64,000 bases of DNA from Erythrobacter sanguineus (GCF_900143235.1 NZ_FRDF01000010.1:78630-142629); one strand, 5' to 3'. Positions 46,429-64,000 are shown, counted from the stretch's first letter. Numbers and translations: made by a program. The notes: a model not told the origin generated them from the letters alone.

Positions 46429-46800
46429 TTACTTGAGCTCGACGGTACCGCCAGCTTCTTCGATCTTCTTCTTGACCTCTTCGGCTTCCGCCTTGTTGAC
46501 GCCTTCCTTGACCGCCTTCGGCGCGCTTTCGACGAGCGCCTTGGCTTCGGTCAGGCCGAGGCCGGTGATGGCGCGGACTTCCTTGATGACCTGAATCTTC
46601 TTCCCGCCGTCGCCGGTCAGGATGACGTCGAATTCGGTCTGTTCTTCGGCAGCTTCGGCCGCAGCAGCCGGGCCAGCAGCAACCGCAACAGCAGCAGCGG
46701 CGCTGACGCCCCATGCTTCTTCGAGGGCCTTGGCAAGTTCAGCCGCCTCAAGGACGGTCAGCTTCGAAAGTTCTTCAACAAGCTTGGCGATATCGGCCAT
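46429..46800 (-). CDS. rplL: 50S ribosomal protein L7/L12
   Basis: 123 residues. N-terminal dimerisation helix pair ([27 protein letters not shown]), an Ala-rich hinge, and the C-terminal globular domain [40 protein letters not shown], which recruits translation factors. Downstream of rplJ, same strand, 82-base gap, with its own terminator. The usual rpoB neighbour is not downstream; curli genes follow instead. Confidence 0.98.
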   Translation of the reverse strand: MADIAKLVEELSKLTVLEAAELAKALEEAWGVSAAAAVAVAAGPAAAAEAAEEQTEFDVILTGDGGKKIQVIKEVRAITGLGLTEAKALVESAPKAVKEGVNKAEAEEVKKKIEEAGGTVELK

Positions 46801-46882
46801 GATGGTTCACTCCAAATTGTGGCGGGACAAAAGACACCATTGTCTCTGGCCCCAGATTGTTTCGTCTGACGAAAAACGTCTC

Positions 46883-47398
46883 TTAAGCTGCGTCCTTGGC
46901 GGCATAAGCGCCGAACACACGGGCGACCTTTGCTGCGGGCGCGGTAACGACCTGGGCGATCTTCGTCGCCGGGGCGTTGACCAGGCCCACGAGCTTGGCA
47001 CGCAGTTCGTCGAGGCTCGGCATCGAGGCAAGCGCCCGGATCCCGGCTTCGTCGAGCACGACCGCACCCATCGAACCGCCAATGATTTCGAGCTTGTCGT
47101 TCGTTTTGGCGAAATCGACAGCAGCCTTGGCGGCCGCGACCGGGTCAGTTGACCAGGCCAGCCCGACCGGGCCGATGAGCATGTCATCAAGCCCGACATA
47201 GTCGGTGTCCTTGAGCGCGAGCTTGGCGAGACGGTTCTTCGCAACCTTATAGGATGCACCAGCATCGCGCATCTTGGTACGCAGGTCAGTGGACTGGGCC
47301 ACCGACATGCCGAGATTGCGGGTGACGACCACCACGCTGACCTCGTTGAAGACCGCATTGAGCTGGGCAACCGCGTCGGCTTTCTGCGAACGATCCAT
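46883..47398 (-). CDS. rplJ: 50S ribosomal protein L10
   Basis: 171 residues. L10 core: DRSQKADAVAQLNAVFNEVS, VVVTRNLGMSVAQSTDLRTKMR, YKVAKNRLAKLAL, GPVGLAWSTDPVAAAKA, ending in the L12-binding helix. The ATG at 47398 has AAGGAGT 8 bases upstream. A longer in-frame start reaches 47800 but covers the leader. Probably autoregulated through its leader, by analogy. rplK and rplA are not adjacent. Confidence 0.97.
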   Translation of the reverse strand: MDRSQKADAVAQLNAVFNEVSVVVVTRNLGMSVAQSTDLRTKMRDAGASYKVAKNRLAKLALKDTDYVGLDDMLIGPVGLAWSTDPVAAAKAAVDFAKTNDKLEIIGGSMGAVVLDEAGIRALASMPSLDELRAKLVGLVNAPATKIAQVVTAPAAKVARVFGAYAAKDAA

Positions 47399-47802
47399 GC
47401 CATACTCCTTCACATGTGATCGCACGAGAAATGGCTCTCCCGGGCGATCGGCTACGTTTGTCCATGCGCGGCGCTGAAGCTCCGAACATGGGCGAGTCCG
47501 TCGATAGGGAAGGAGGGTGTGACCGGGCATAGTGGCCGGCACGCGCAGGGTGGCCCGATTGCGGGGCGCCCGGCAGAATCTCTTTTCCCCGTCTAGGCTG
47601 GAAATTAAGACCGGCATATTCCGGTCACCAACTGTCTTGGACGGATGACCGGCGAACCGGTCGGGCAGCCCCATTGGCCATAGGCGGTGCCGAGTCAAGC
47701 CATTTGTCCCAGGCCCAGATGGGCGCGGGCCCTGCCATCTCGGCTGCCGGTGCGCGCCACAACCTTGGTAAAGCGCGAAGTTTTGCCCTATGCTAGGCAT
47801 CG
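47399..47802. promoter_or_regulatory. rplJ leader and divergent promoter region
   Basis: 404 bases between rplJ and the PsiE-like gene. Should hold the rplJL promoter and the L10-binding leader; no specific structure was assigned with confidence. GC-rich, no gene seen. Confidence 0.45.
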
Positions 47803-48210
47803 ATGGACGAGCCGAAACCGAACGATCCGCTTTCCGAGCAGGTGCTGCACGACAGCCGCGCGGGAAAGCTGTTCAAGTTGATCGAGCAAGCTCTGCTGCT
47901 GCTGACCGCAATCATGACACTGGTGGCAGCAGGGGCCGAGGTGTGGTCTGTTTATCAGCGCGGCTCGATTGTGCTGGCCGATATCCTGCTGATGTTCCTG
48001 TATACCGAAGTGATTGCGATGATCGCGGTGTTCTACACCGGCAAGGGATCGTCCTTCGTCTTTCCGATCTTCATTGCGATTACCGCGATCGCCCGGCTGA
48101 TCGTGTTGCAAGGCAAGGACATGGACCCCCAGAATATCGTCTACGAGGCGAGCGCGATCCTGCTGCTGGCGTTTGCCGCGCTGGTGATAGCGCGGGTGCG
48201 GTCGGGCTGA
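47803..48210 (+). CDS. PsiE family membrane protein
   Basis: 135 residues with four hydrophobic helices. Family stretch: ALLLLTAIMTLVAAGAEV, DILLMFLYTEVIAMIAVFYT, then IAITAIARLIVLQGKDMDP and a last helix ILLLAFAALVIARVRSG. This matches phosphate-starvation-inducible PsiE proteins, of unknown function. No pho box was recognised. It sits between the divergent rplJL and rpoBC units. The ATG at 47803 has no strong ribosome site. Confidence 0.8.
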   Translation: MDEPKPNDPLSEQVLHDSRAGKLFKLIEQALLLLTAIMTLVAAGAEVWSVYQRGSIVLADILLMFLYTEVIAMIAVFYTGKGSSFVFPIFIAITAIARLIVLQGKDMDPQNIVYEASAILLLAFAALVIARVRSG

Positions 48211-48694
48211 GTGCACGGCAGCGGGCCGGAGGGGATCCCCCCGCCCGGCCGCATCCCTCTTTACGCATCGTAGACCAGCAGATCCCCCGGCTGACATTCC
48301 AGTTCGCGGCAGATCGCCGCGAGGCATGTCAATCTTGTCGTTCATCGGTCTGGCAGGTTGAGGCGATCCTGCCGCCGGCTGCAAGTGCAAACTGGCCGGT
48401 TGGCCTTGGATCCGGCGAACATTGACACAGGCGGACGGCATTCCTACATGGCCAGCCTCTGCTCGCTTCGAGCAAGTCCGATTCATCCGCGGGGATCGGT
48501 CTGGGAATGGAAGCAGACAGACGCCATAATCGCGACGCAAAACCGAAATGCTGTTGCCGGCAATCCCGACCAGGGTGTTGTCAGGCATCAGTTTTTTGTG
48601 CGTTGGAAATGGCTCTTTTCCCCGCGGAACGCAGCGAAATTTCCCGTCCGTGCGATTTGTTCCGCACGGCCCAATTGAAGAGGCCCAACTCTCC
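48211..48694. other. Region upstream of rpoB, with XRE remnant
   Basis: 484 bases. Holds a degraded regulator 3' end (48261-48345) and presumably the rpoB promoter. Beyond these, no gene seen. Confidence 0.45.
48261..48345 (-). pseudogene. 3' remnant of an XRE (Cro/CI-type) regulator
   Basis: The last ~20 codons read LAAICRELECQPGDLLVYDA and stop, the hallmark C-terminus of short XRE-family helix-turn-helix regulators. Just upstream the natural continuation (NDKIDM) is in another frame, off by one base, and the helix-turn-helix proper is missing. So it is a truncated and frameshifted leftover. Confidence 0.6.
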
Positions 48695-52894
<4,200 letters not shown>

Positions 52895-52975
52895 GAATTC
52901 GGGGCCCGGATGTGCAAGTTTCCGGCCCCGCTTCCATCGCCCATCTGAATTCATCCCACCAACGGGAACAAAGCC

Positions 52976-57277
<4,302 letters not shown>

Positions 57278-57311
57278 AAGCCTCCCCTGCCTCATCACGA
57301 AGCATGAAATG

Positions 57312-57345
57312 CCCCGCCGGAGCCACTTGCTCCGGCGGGGTTTTT
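57312..57345 (+). terminator. Intrinsic terminator after rpoC
   Basis: CCCCGCCGGAG / CTCCGGCGGGG 11-bp stem, 7-base loop, then TTTTT. Located 35 bases past the rpoC stop. Confidence 0.92.
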
Positions 57346-57443
57346 CGTGGGCAATGGATCGCCGCATATTACGCTATTGCAAGTCACTCGCATCAAGGGT
57401 AGCAGAATGGAGTCGCCCCGGCACCCACCACCAGCGAGGTTCC

Positions 57444-57884
57444 ATGTCCCGCCCAAACTCATCTTCCACCACAGCGCAGGATATCATTGCCGCGCTCGCA
57501 GTTCCGCCGCCGATCGATACGCTCGGGCCGATTGCGGGGCGTTTCATCCATGCGCTTCGCCTGATCGCATTGCACGAGCGCATCGGGCGTGATCCGGTCC
57601 CTGAACTGGCGGTGCGATTGGGAAGCGTCGACATCGCTGCCAAGTCGCTGATCCTTGCCCATGCCATCTCGTCCACGTGGCCCGAGAATATTCACGTGTC
57701 GCGCTTTTGCTGTCGGCTGCTGAGCCATGATGAGGCGAGCATCGGTGGCTTTGTCGATGCGGCTTCGCGCCGCGACCGGGCTGGCTTTGAAGCCATCCTT
57801 GGTGATCTGATCCGCACCGATCGCATGCACCGTCTGTGGGAGGCGGCGCTCGCACTGATCGCTGCCGAGATGCGCAAGGTGTAA
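57444..57884 (+). CDS. Hypothetical protein between rpoC and gltX
   Basis: 146 residues, probably cytoplasmic and largely helical. Blocks: AQDIIAALAVPPPIDTLGPI, GRFIHALRLIALHERIGRDP, SLILAHAISSTWPENIHVSR, HDEASIGGFVDAASRRDRAG, MHRLWEAALALIAAEMRKV. No signal peptide, no membrane helix, two adjacent Cys (FCCRLL). GAGG is 5 bases before the ATG at 57444. No family recognised. Coding pattern fits the neighbourhood, and it has its own transcription unit after the rpoC terminator. Confidence 0.65.
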   Translation: MSRPNSSSTTAQDIIAALAVPPPIDTLGPIAGRFIHALRLIALHERIGRDPVPELAVRLGSVDIAAKSLILAHAISSTWPENIHVSRFCCRLLSHDEASIGGFVDAASRRDRAGFEAILGDLIRTDRMHRLWEAALALIAAEMRKV

Positions 57885-57927
57885 GCCTGCTTGCGGGCGC
57901 GCGCGCGGCGTTCTACCGCTCGCCCTC

Positions 57928-59292
57928 ATGAGCACCATCACCCGTTTCGCCCCATCGCCCACGGGCCGGCTTCACGTTGGCAATATCCGCACAGCGCTCC
58001 ACAACTGGATGCTGGCGAAGAAAAACGGTGGCAGTTTCATCCTGCGCATCGACGATACTGATGCAATGCGCAGCCGCGAGGAACATGTCGATGCCATCCG
58101 CGCCGATCTTACCTGGCTGGGGCTGGACTGGGACCGTGAAGAGCGCCAGCAGGACCGACTGGATCGCTACGAAGACGCCTTCCGCGCACTCAAGGCCGCG
58201 GGTCGAATCTACCCCTGTTACGAAACCGCACAGGAGCTTGAGGTCAAGCGCAAGATCCAGCTCGGCCGCGGTTTGCCTCCGATCTACGACCGCGCATCGT
58301 TTGGGCTAAGCGCTGCCGAACGCGCCAGCAAGGAGGCTGGTGGCACGCCTGCGCACTGGCGTTTCCTGCTCGATCATGGTGAACCGATCACATGGGATGA
58401 CGGTATCCGCGGGCCGCAGAAATTCGATCCCGCGCAGCTTTCCGATCCGGTAATCCGACGCGCTGATGGATCTTGGCTCTACATGATGCCGAGCGCGGTC
58501 GATGACATCGACATGGGCATCACACAGGTGTTGCGCGGCGAGGATCACGTTTCCAATACAGCTGTTCAAATACAGATCTTTACCGCACTTTTTGCTGCAG
58601 GCTTTGCTGCAACAGAAAGTGCAGCAAAAAAGATTCCAGTCTTCGCCCATGAAGCGCTTTTGGTGGGCCGCGAAGGCAAGCTTTCAAAGCGGCTCGGATC
58701 ACTCGGCTGCGATGCTTTCCGTGAGCGGGAAATCGAGCCGGAGGCGATCATTGCGTTGCTGGCGCGGCTCGGCACCTCAATGCCCGTTGAACCGATCGCA
58801 GATCGCACAACGCTGGTCGAAAGCTTTGACCTTTCGACATTCGGTCGCGCGCCAGCCAAGTTCGATGAACAGGATCTCGAACGCCTCAATGCTGCAATCG
58901 TCCACCAACTGTCGTACGAAGCCGTCCGGACGCGCCTGCCCGAAGGCATGGACGAGGCCGGCTGGCACGCGATCCGCCCGAACCTTGCGAATATTGGTGA
59001 GGCAAACGAATGGTGGCAGCTTGTCACCGGCCCCGTCTCGCAGCCGGAATTCACCGCCGATGACCGTGCCTATCTTGCCGCAGCCGCTACAATGCTCGCA
59101 TGGGGCGGCGACCCCTGGCAACAACTTACGCATGCGCTGAAGGAGGCCACGGGCCGCAAGGGGCGCGCACTCTTCCTGCCGCTGCGTCAGGCCCTGACAG
59201 GCATGGACCATGGACCTGACATGGCTGAACTGCTCCCGTTGATCGGTGAGACCGAGGCCCGCACCCGTCTGGAACGCGCGGCTGGCGGCTAG
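57928..59292 (+). CDS. gltX: Glutamyl-tRNA synthetase
   Basis: 454-residue class I aminoacyl-tRNA synthetase. The HIGH-type motif is in FAPSPTGRLHVGNIRTALHN, the KMSKS-type motif is GKLSKRLGSLG, and DDTDAMRSREEHVDAI and GVSEWLYMM-type pocket residues (SWLYMMPSAVDDIDMGIT) are present. Shorter than the ~470-residue classical enzyme; alphaproteobacteria often carry two GltX copies, one able to charge tRNA-Gln. Which type this is cannot be told here. The base pattern is slightly AT-richer in the middle (around 58540-58640). Confidence 0.93.
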   Translation: MSTITRFAPSPTGRLHVGNIRTALHNWMLAKKNGGSFILRIDDTDAMRSREEHVDAIRADLTWLGLDWDREERQQDRLDRYEDAFRALKAAGRIYPCYETAQELEVKRKIQLGRGLPPIYDRASFGLSAAERASKEAGGTPAHWRFLLDHGEPITWDDGIRGPQKFDPAQLSDPVIRRADGSWLYMMPSAVDDIDMGITQVLRGEDHVSNTAVQIQIFTALFAAGFAATESAAKKIPVFAHEALLVGREGKLSKRLGSLGCDAFREREIEPEAIIALLARLGTSMPVEPIADRTTLVESFDLSTFGRAPAKFDEQDLERLNAAIVHQLSYEAVRTRLPEGMDEAGWHAIRPNLANIGEANEWWQLVTGPVSQPEFTADDRAYLAAAATMLAWGGDPWQQLTHALKEATGRKGRALFLPLRQALTGMDHGPDMAELLPLIGETEARTRLERAAGG

Positions 59293-59770
59293 CGGGCCGA
59301 GGCCTGCCCTTCGGGACGACGCAATGCCGCTCCAAACCAAAGTGAGCGAGCTACTGTCCGCAAACAGTCGGTGTCATTGGTCGAACCGCGCCGCTTGCGC
59401 GAGTCCGTGTCCTGCGCTGAAGCAAACCATTCGAGCCCGTAGTCGAGGTTTGGCATGCTATCCTCGCGCCTTCGGGCGAGGTCTGGCAGGCTTGCCGTCC
59501 TTGGTCGCCAGCTCAGCTTGGATGCGGTTGAACACGCCGAGGCGACTCCAACAGATGAAGCGGTCGTAGATCGTGTTGTGCGGGCCCAATCCGGCTGGCG
59601 CATCACGCCCGCGCTGCGCATTCCTGATTACGAAAAAAATGCCACTCACGATCCGCTGGCCATCAACCCGTCGTCGCTAGCGCCAATGATTCAATGGATC
59701 CTGAGCCTAGCACGTTCGCCCAAGCCTCTTCGTGCAATCCCAGCAGCCGATTCGCTTCCGGTCAGGTTCG
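59293..59770. other. Decayed mobile-element region
   Basis: 478 bases between the gltX end and the M16 gene end. Apart from the IS5-type fragment no gene is seen. Confidence 0.5.
59458..59670 (-). pseudogene. IS5-family transposase fragment
   Basis: About 70 residues: RRVDGQRIVSGIFFVIRNAQ, then RDAPAGLGPHNTIYDRFICW and SRLGVFNRIQAELA. This is the N-terminal DUF4096-type part of IS5-family transposases. It ends at a stop (59458-59460) and hits a stop upstream as well; the DDE domain is absent. Remnant only. Confidence 0.75.
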
Positions 59771-62647
59771 TTACAGGTCCTCCGCCTCGAGATAGGTGAT
59801 CGGCATGGCGAGGGTTTCAAGCTGAGCGTCGATCACCGCCCGGTCGCCCACCACTACGATCGTCATGTTGTGCGGGCCGAGATATTCGCGCGCAGCGTCA
59901 TTGATCATGGCAGGATCGATCGCGCCGTAGATCGCCGGCAACTGCGCCTGGTAGTCGAGATTGCGGCCGAGCCGGCGGCTGGTCAGCAATGCTCCCAGCA
60001 CTTGTCCATTTGTCTCAAGCTCATTCGGCAGGCCGAGAATATTGCCTTCGGTCGCACGCTGATACTCGGCCGGATCGACCGGGCGTTCTTGCGGGAACGC
60101 GGCGACCTGCGCGAGTATCGCGCGGATCGAATCCGCCGTTCGGTCGGCCTGAACTTGTGTGCCGATCTGCAGCATCCGCTGGCCTTTCGCGACCGGGATC
60201 GATGAGCCGATACCATAGGTCCAGCCCTTGGTTTCGCGCAGGTCCTGATTGAGGCGGGAAAGAAACCCGCCACCCAGCACCTCGGTCGCCAGCAGGATTG
60301 GTTCGCTGCCCTCGACATGGCCGAACAGCGGTGTGGCGCGGCCCATCAGCAGGAAGCTCGACGGCGAATTTGGGCGGTCAATCACCACCAGCCGCGGCTG
60401 CGGCTCCGGGGCCGGTCGGTCGGTCGTCGTGGTTGGCGCGGGGGTTTCGGGCGCGGCCCAGTCGCCGAAGGCACTTTCCAGCGCGGGGACCAGTTCTGCC
60501 AGCGAGACATCGCCTACCGCGATGATGGTGGCAAGGTCAGGGCGGAACCAGACACGGTGGGCGGTGGCGAGATCCGCCGGAACCAGCCCGGCGATGGCCT
60601 GCGTATCGCCGCTCGATCCGGAATTGGCATAGGGGTGATCGGCGCCATAGATCAACGGCATGTAGGCGCGGCTTGCAAGCCCCGCAGGCGAAGCCAGTTC
60701 CTGCGCTACCGCCGCCAGCCGCTGTTCACGCACACGCGCGACGTCGTCGTCTCTGAAGGCAGGATTTCGTACCACGTCTGCCATCAGCGCGAGCGAGGGT
60801 GCAAGGTTCGTGGTAAGCGTCTCCAGTGTGATGGTGTCGCTATCGATGCCGGCGCGGGCGCGGAGCGTGCTGCCGAGCTGTTCCTGCAGGATCGCGATAT
60901 CGAGGGCACTCTTGGTTGCGGTCCCCTCGGTCAGCAGATCGACCATGGTTTCATGCAAGCCGATGCGGCCCGGCGCGTCGGCCGCAGTGCCCGCATTGAT
61001 CGTCAGTGCCAGCGAGACCTTCGGTACCGATGGCCGCTGCGCAATCAGCACTTCAATGCCGTTGGATAGCGTCGCCCGCTGCACCTGCGGAAAGGTCAGA
61101 TCCCCGGCAGATATAACCGGCGGCTGGCTGCGCGGGGCGCCGGTGCGGGTGACGTCCACCGGCGCGCGGGCATCCGGCAGGGGCGGGGCCGTGGTGTCCT
61201 CGTCTCCCCATCCGCCCAGCGTCGCACCGTCGAGCGTGCGTTCGCCCGGCACGACCCACAGCGTGTAGGCCGGGCGTGAAAGCCAGCGCTGCATCGCCTG
61301 CTGTACATCCGCCGGTGTCAGCCCGACGATTTGTTCCAGCTCGCGGCGATAGAAGGCGGGGTCGTCGGAATAGAGTTCGCCCTCGGCGAGAATAAAGCCC
61401 TTGCCGCCGAAGCCGCCGACCTGTTCGAGCCGGGCGATTGCATCGGCGACAAGCTGGGTCTTGGCCCGCTCAAGCTCCGCCAAGGTTGGGCCTTCGGCCA
61501 CCAGCCGTGCGGTTTCCCTCTCGAGCGCGGCGCGCGCATCTTCGGGCGATGTGCCGTCCTTCAGGTTAACGCGTGTTTCGAGGAATCCGAGCTGTTCGAA
61601 CGCAGAGGCCGAGGCACTGACGCCAACTGCGAGTTCGGCGCCGCGAACCAGTGCGTTGTCGAGGCGCGAGCTTTGCAGGCCGCCGAGGATGTCCATCCCC
61701 ACGCGCAGCGGTACCGCATCGGGATGGTTCAGACCGGGGCTAGTCCAGAACTGGAACAACGCTGGAAACGGCACTTGATCGGTGACGGTGAGTTCCTTTG
61801 CTTCGCGCAGCGTCTCCGGCCCGGCTTGAACCGGTTCGACTTCCGGCCCGCGCGGGATTGCACCGAACCAGCGTTCGACCATCGGCCGCGCCGTTTCGGC
61901 ATCAATATCCCCTGCCAGCACCAGCACCACGTTGTTGGGCGCATAATTGTTGCGGAACCAGTCACGCACGTCCTGCAGGGTCGCCGCTTCGAGGTCTGCC
62001 ATCGAGCCGATGGTGGAATGACGATAGGGATGGCCGACCGGCAGCAGCCCCTCGGCCTGCAGATAACGCACCAGACCATAGGGCTGGTTGTCGCCCTGAC
62101 GCTTTTCGTTCTGCACCACAGCACGCTGGTTATCGAGTTTTTCCTGCGTAACCGCGCCGAGCAGGTAGCCCATCCGGTCGCTTTCCATGAACAGCGCCAG
62201 ATCGAGCGCGCCGGTTGGCACCGTTTCGACGTAATTGGTGCGGTCGTAATAGGTGGATCCGTTGGGGCCGGTGGAACCGGCGGCGAGCAGCGGAGCGTCG
62301 TAGTTCTCCACATTTTCGCTGCCGACGAACATCAGGTGTTCAAACAGATGCGCAAAACCGGTGCGGCCACGCGGTTCGTGCTTCGAGCCGACGCGGTAAT
62401 AGACCGTGACGCCGACGATCGGCGCCTTGCGATCAGTGTGGATGATGGTGGTAAGGCCGTTCTCCAGCGTGAAGCGCTCGAACGGAATTTCGGCTGCATC
62501 CACCAGTTCGGCAAGGCCGCCCGCCGGTGGCTGGCTTTGCGTGGTTGCGGTGATCTGCGCTGAACTGGTGCTGGCGCATGCCGCGAACAACAGTGAAAGG
62601 GCAGCGGGGAGCGCGAGGCGGAAGGGATGGGCAAGTTTCATTGGCAT
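59771..62647 (-). CDS. M16 family zinc peptidase, two-domain lipoprotein
   Basis: 958 residues with two pitrilysin-like halves on one chain. Lipoprotein signal MKLAHPFRLALPAALSLLFAAC (Cys about 24). The first half has the inverted zinc motif HLFEH with the distal Glu about 75 residues on (QEKLDNQRAVVQNEKRQ). The second half (from about residue 510, LTFPQVQRATLSNGIEVLIAQ) lacks the motif and is the usual inactive partner. It probably degrades short peptides in the periplasm. MPMK gives two possible ATGs, 62647 and 62641. Convergent with gltX. Confidence 0.92.
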   Translation of the reverse strand: MPMKLAHPFRLALPAALSLLFAACASTSSAQITATTQSQPPAGGLAELVDAAEIPFERFTLENGLTTIIHTDRKAPIVGVTVYYRVGSKHEPRGRTGFAHLFEHLMFVGSENVENYDAPLLAAGSTGPNGSTYYDRTNYVETVPTGALDLALFMESDRMGYLLGAVTQEKLDNQRAVVQNEKRQGDNQPYGLVRYLQAEGLLPVGHPYRHSTIGSMADLEAATLQDVRDWFRNNYAPNNVVLVLAGDIDAETARPMVERWFGAIPRGPEVEPVQAGPETLREAKELTVTDQVPFPALFQFWTSPGLNHPDAVPLRVGMDILGGLQSSRLDNALVRGAELAVGVSASASAFEQLGFLETRVNLKDGTSPEDARAALERETARLVAEGPTLAELERAKTQLVADAIARLEQVGGFGGKGFILAEGELYSDDPAFYRRELEQIVGLTPADVQQAMQRWLSRPAYTLWVVPGERTLDGATLGGWGDEDTTAPPLPDARAPVDVTRTGAPRSQPPVISAGDLTFPQVQRATLSNGIEVLIAQRPSVPKVSLALTINAGTAADAPGRIGLHETMVDLLTEGTATKSALDIAILQEQLGSTLRARAGIDSDTITLETLTTNLAPSLALMADVVRNPAFRDDDVARVREQRLAAVAQELASPAGLASRAYMPLIYGADHPYANSGSSGDTQAIAGLVPADLATAHRVWFRPDLATIIAVGDVSLAELVPALESAFGDWAAPETPAPTTTTDRPAPEPQPRLVVIDRPNSPSSFLLMGRATPLFGHVEGSEPILLATEVLGGGFLSRLNQDLRETKGWTYGIGSSIPVAKGQRMLQIGTQVQADRTADSIRAILAQVAAFPQERPVDPAEYQRATEGNILGLPNELETNGQVLGALLTSRRLGRNLDYQAQLPAIYGAIDPAMINDAAREYLGPHNMTIVVVGDRAVIDAQLETLAMPITYLEAEDL

Positions 62648-63166
62648 TCAATAGCATTCCCCGCGACTTGCGCCAGTCCGTTTCAGCAGTGGGCCAAGGG
62701 GCTCAAGCCCGGCCAGAAAACGCGGGCACACCGAAAAGCCGCTTTGAGAGAACGCCCTCAAAGGCGCGCTGAAGCGGCGCGGTAATGCTGGCAGGATGAC
62801 CGCGCATGGCTTGCTGTCCACGGCGAGTTCGCTGATCAGCGAGAGCGGCAGGTGGAACCTCGATGCGATCGAGTGCGTGCTTGCCCATCGGGAGAGGGGA
62901 ACGCGGTGAGTGCCGCTTTTTTGCTGATTTTGGGCGCTTTCGTATCCATGCGCGCAAGGATGCCAGATGCCTCATGGAGAACAAGGACGGCACTCGGTGT
63001 GGTGGGAAGTTCTGCTGCCGCCCTTTTGCCGCTAAACAAGGTTTTCATGCGGTGCCAAGGATAAGAGGCGCTTGACCGGCACCGCGGAAACCTAACAGCG
63101 TTTGTAAATTGATCCCCTGAAACCCTCCAATAAACTCGCCGCTCCTTGCAAATCGGGAGTGTCAGC
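62648..63166. other. Intergenic stretch without supportable gene
   Basis: 519 bases. Several short open frames exist, but none has a ribosome site, family features and coherent composition together. CGCTTTGAGAG/CCCTCAAAGGCG symmetry near 62742-62767 may be a hairpin upstream of the M16 gene. Confidence 0.4.
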
Positions 63167-63717
63167 ATGAGTATCGTCTTTGCCGCCGGGATCGCTCTTT
63201 CGCCCCTCATCGCGCTTCAGGGCCTTACGATCGGACGGACCGCGGGCCGGTGTGGCGGGATTGGCGCCCGAGTATTCCGACGGCGTGTGCCGGGTTAGTG
63301 TGTTCGGCAAGGACGGCGCAGGCGAACAGATCCGCGCCGAATTCTCGCGCCGCCTGCGCGATGGCAATCTCGGTATCTCGCTCTTCGGACCATTCATCCG
63401 CCAGTTTCGGGGCGTAGACGGCGACGCCAATTTCCCGGTCACCGTGGTCTATGATACCGGCGCCAGCGTGCCGTCGCGCACCGGCGGGTACGACGTCGGC
63501 GGCTTTTGCGAATATGCCTGGGGCGGTTGGGGGGCCGGGTGCGGCATCGGATGCGACCTATGCGGCATTGCGCGGCGCGAGCACGTTCTCCGTTGGCATG
63601 AACGGCAACAGCTATGGCCCTTTAACATGGCAGGGCACTGGCGCAGTCTGGAGCGCGCTGGACGATTGCGAAGCTGACTGTCCGTCGTCAGAACATTTGG
63701 CACAACTTGCGGCGTAG
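63167..63717 (+). pseudogene. Exported hypothetical protein broken by two frameshifts
   Basis: Three successive frames make one protein-like sequence. The first, from ATG 63167, is a signal peptide (MSIVFAAGIALSPLIALQGL). The second, from about 63265, reads GLAPEYSDGVCRVSVFGKDG, IRAEFSRRLRDGNLGISLFG and FPVTVVYDTGASVPSRTGGY. The third, from about 63545, reads ASDATYAALRGASTFSVGMN and LTWQGTGAVWSALDDCEADC to the stop at 63717. Coding quality passes cleanly from frame to frame, which suggests small indels in a once intact gene. No family recognised. It lies beside an IS3-type element. Confidence 0.55.
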
Positions 63718-63752
63718 ATTAGCGGAGTGCGGACCTCGTCTGGGGGTTGGTT

Positions 63753-64000
63753 TTAGGCGGCGAGCTTGCGGTGTTGCAAGCGCCGATGTTCGATGGTGTG
63801 TCGCTTGATCCTTTCACGCTGATTGAGGATGGAAGCCGCCCTGCCGAGGTAGGCGTCGGCGGGCGTCACGTTGGACAGCGCTTCGTGATAACGCTGGTGG
63901 TTGTAGTGCTCGACGAAGGCCTCGATCTGGGCCTCGAGGTCACCGGGCAAGAAGTAGTTTTCCAGCAGGATGCGGTTCTTCAGGGTCTGGTGCCAACGCT
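63753..64000 (-). CDS. IS3-family transposase (OrfB), 5' part outside the window
   Basis: The C-terminal ~82 residues of an IS3-type integrase-core transposase: WHQTLKNRILLENYFLPGDL, EAFVEHYNHQRYHEALSNVT with the last Glu of the DDE set expected just upstream, and PADAYLGRAASILNQRERIK. It ends at a stop at 63753-63755. The right edge of the window cuts the gene, so intactness is unknown. The end of the element probably lies within 63710-63750. Confidence 0.88.
   Translation of the reverse strand, partial: RWHQTLKNRILLENYFLPGDLEAQIEAFVEHYNHQRYHEALSNVTPADAYLGRAASILNQRERIKRHTIEHRRLQHRKLAA

Overview
The window looks like a chromosomal segment of an alphaproteobacterium, most likely Sphingomonadales close to Erythrobacter/Porphyrobacter. 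This is inferred from GC-rich DNA with strong third-position bias, a UrcA-family protein, a GroEL of about 546 residues with a GGMGGMGF tail, a CIRCE-controlled groESL pair, an NrdA without an N-terminal ATP-cone, and palindromic GC-rich intergenic repeats typical of these genomes. No rRNA, tRNA or CRISPR array was seen.

Layout. 1-7 kb: 3' truncated gyrB, a PIG-L deacetylase, an AMP-forming acyl-CoA ligase, a UrcA-family gene and guaA. 7.06-11.93 kb: an AT-richer genomic island at the 3' end of guaA, bounded by near-identical GAGTGGGA(A/G)TA sites. It holds two integrase remnants, an acidic-tailed lipoprotein, two paralogous secreted proteins of unknown family, an intact IS630-type element with an apparent -1 frameshifted transposase, and a DUF6641-like gene. 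12-18 kb: an SbtA-like bicarbonate transporter with a PII-like partner, a YceI-like lipoprotein, a 42-base C tract, a nitronate monooxygenase-like enzyme, small envelope proteins and an orphan ABC ATPase. 18.5-23.5 kb: nrdA and nrdB, with a small membrane protein and an ACCGTA hexanucleotide array between them, then a DUF2806-like gene broken by an in-frame amber codon, and a DUF559 nuclease-like gene between palindromic repeats. 23.8-34 kb: small housekeeping and envelope genes, a tightly packed argB-yggT-folD-lipoprotein-marC run, groEL/groES, an MscS channel and a MATE exporter.

34.2-46.3 kb is the most remarkable region, an enlarged curli (functional amyloid) locus. In transcription order on the minus strand it has csgF, csgG, four very large curlin-repeat proteins (about 430-590 residues, compared with about 150 for E. 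coli CsgA), a CsgB-like minor subunit, an unknown exported protein, and a CsgC/CsgH-like amyloid inhibitor. GC-rich hairpins lie just past the stop of every large curlin gene, which suggests graded subunit expression. No csgD or csgE is visible in the window. An unknown Ala/Pro-rich exported protein is encoded convergently against csgH.

46.4-64 kb: rplJ-rplL on the minus strand, divergent from rpoB-rpoC on the plus strand, with a PsiE-like gene and an XRE-regulator remnant between them. This is an unusual break of the conserved rplJL-rpoBC linkage. Then come an unknown 146-residue protein, gltX, an IS5 transposase fragment, a two-domain M16 peptidase lipoprotein, a multiply frameshifted exported-protein pseudogene, and the 3' part of an IS3-family transposase that runs off the right end.
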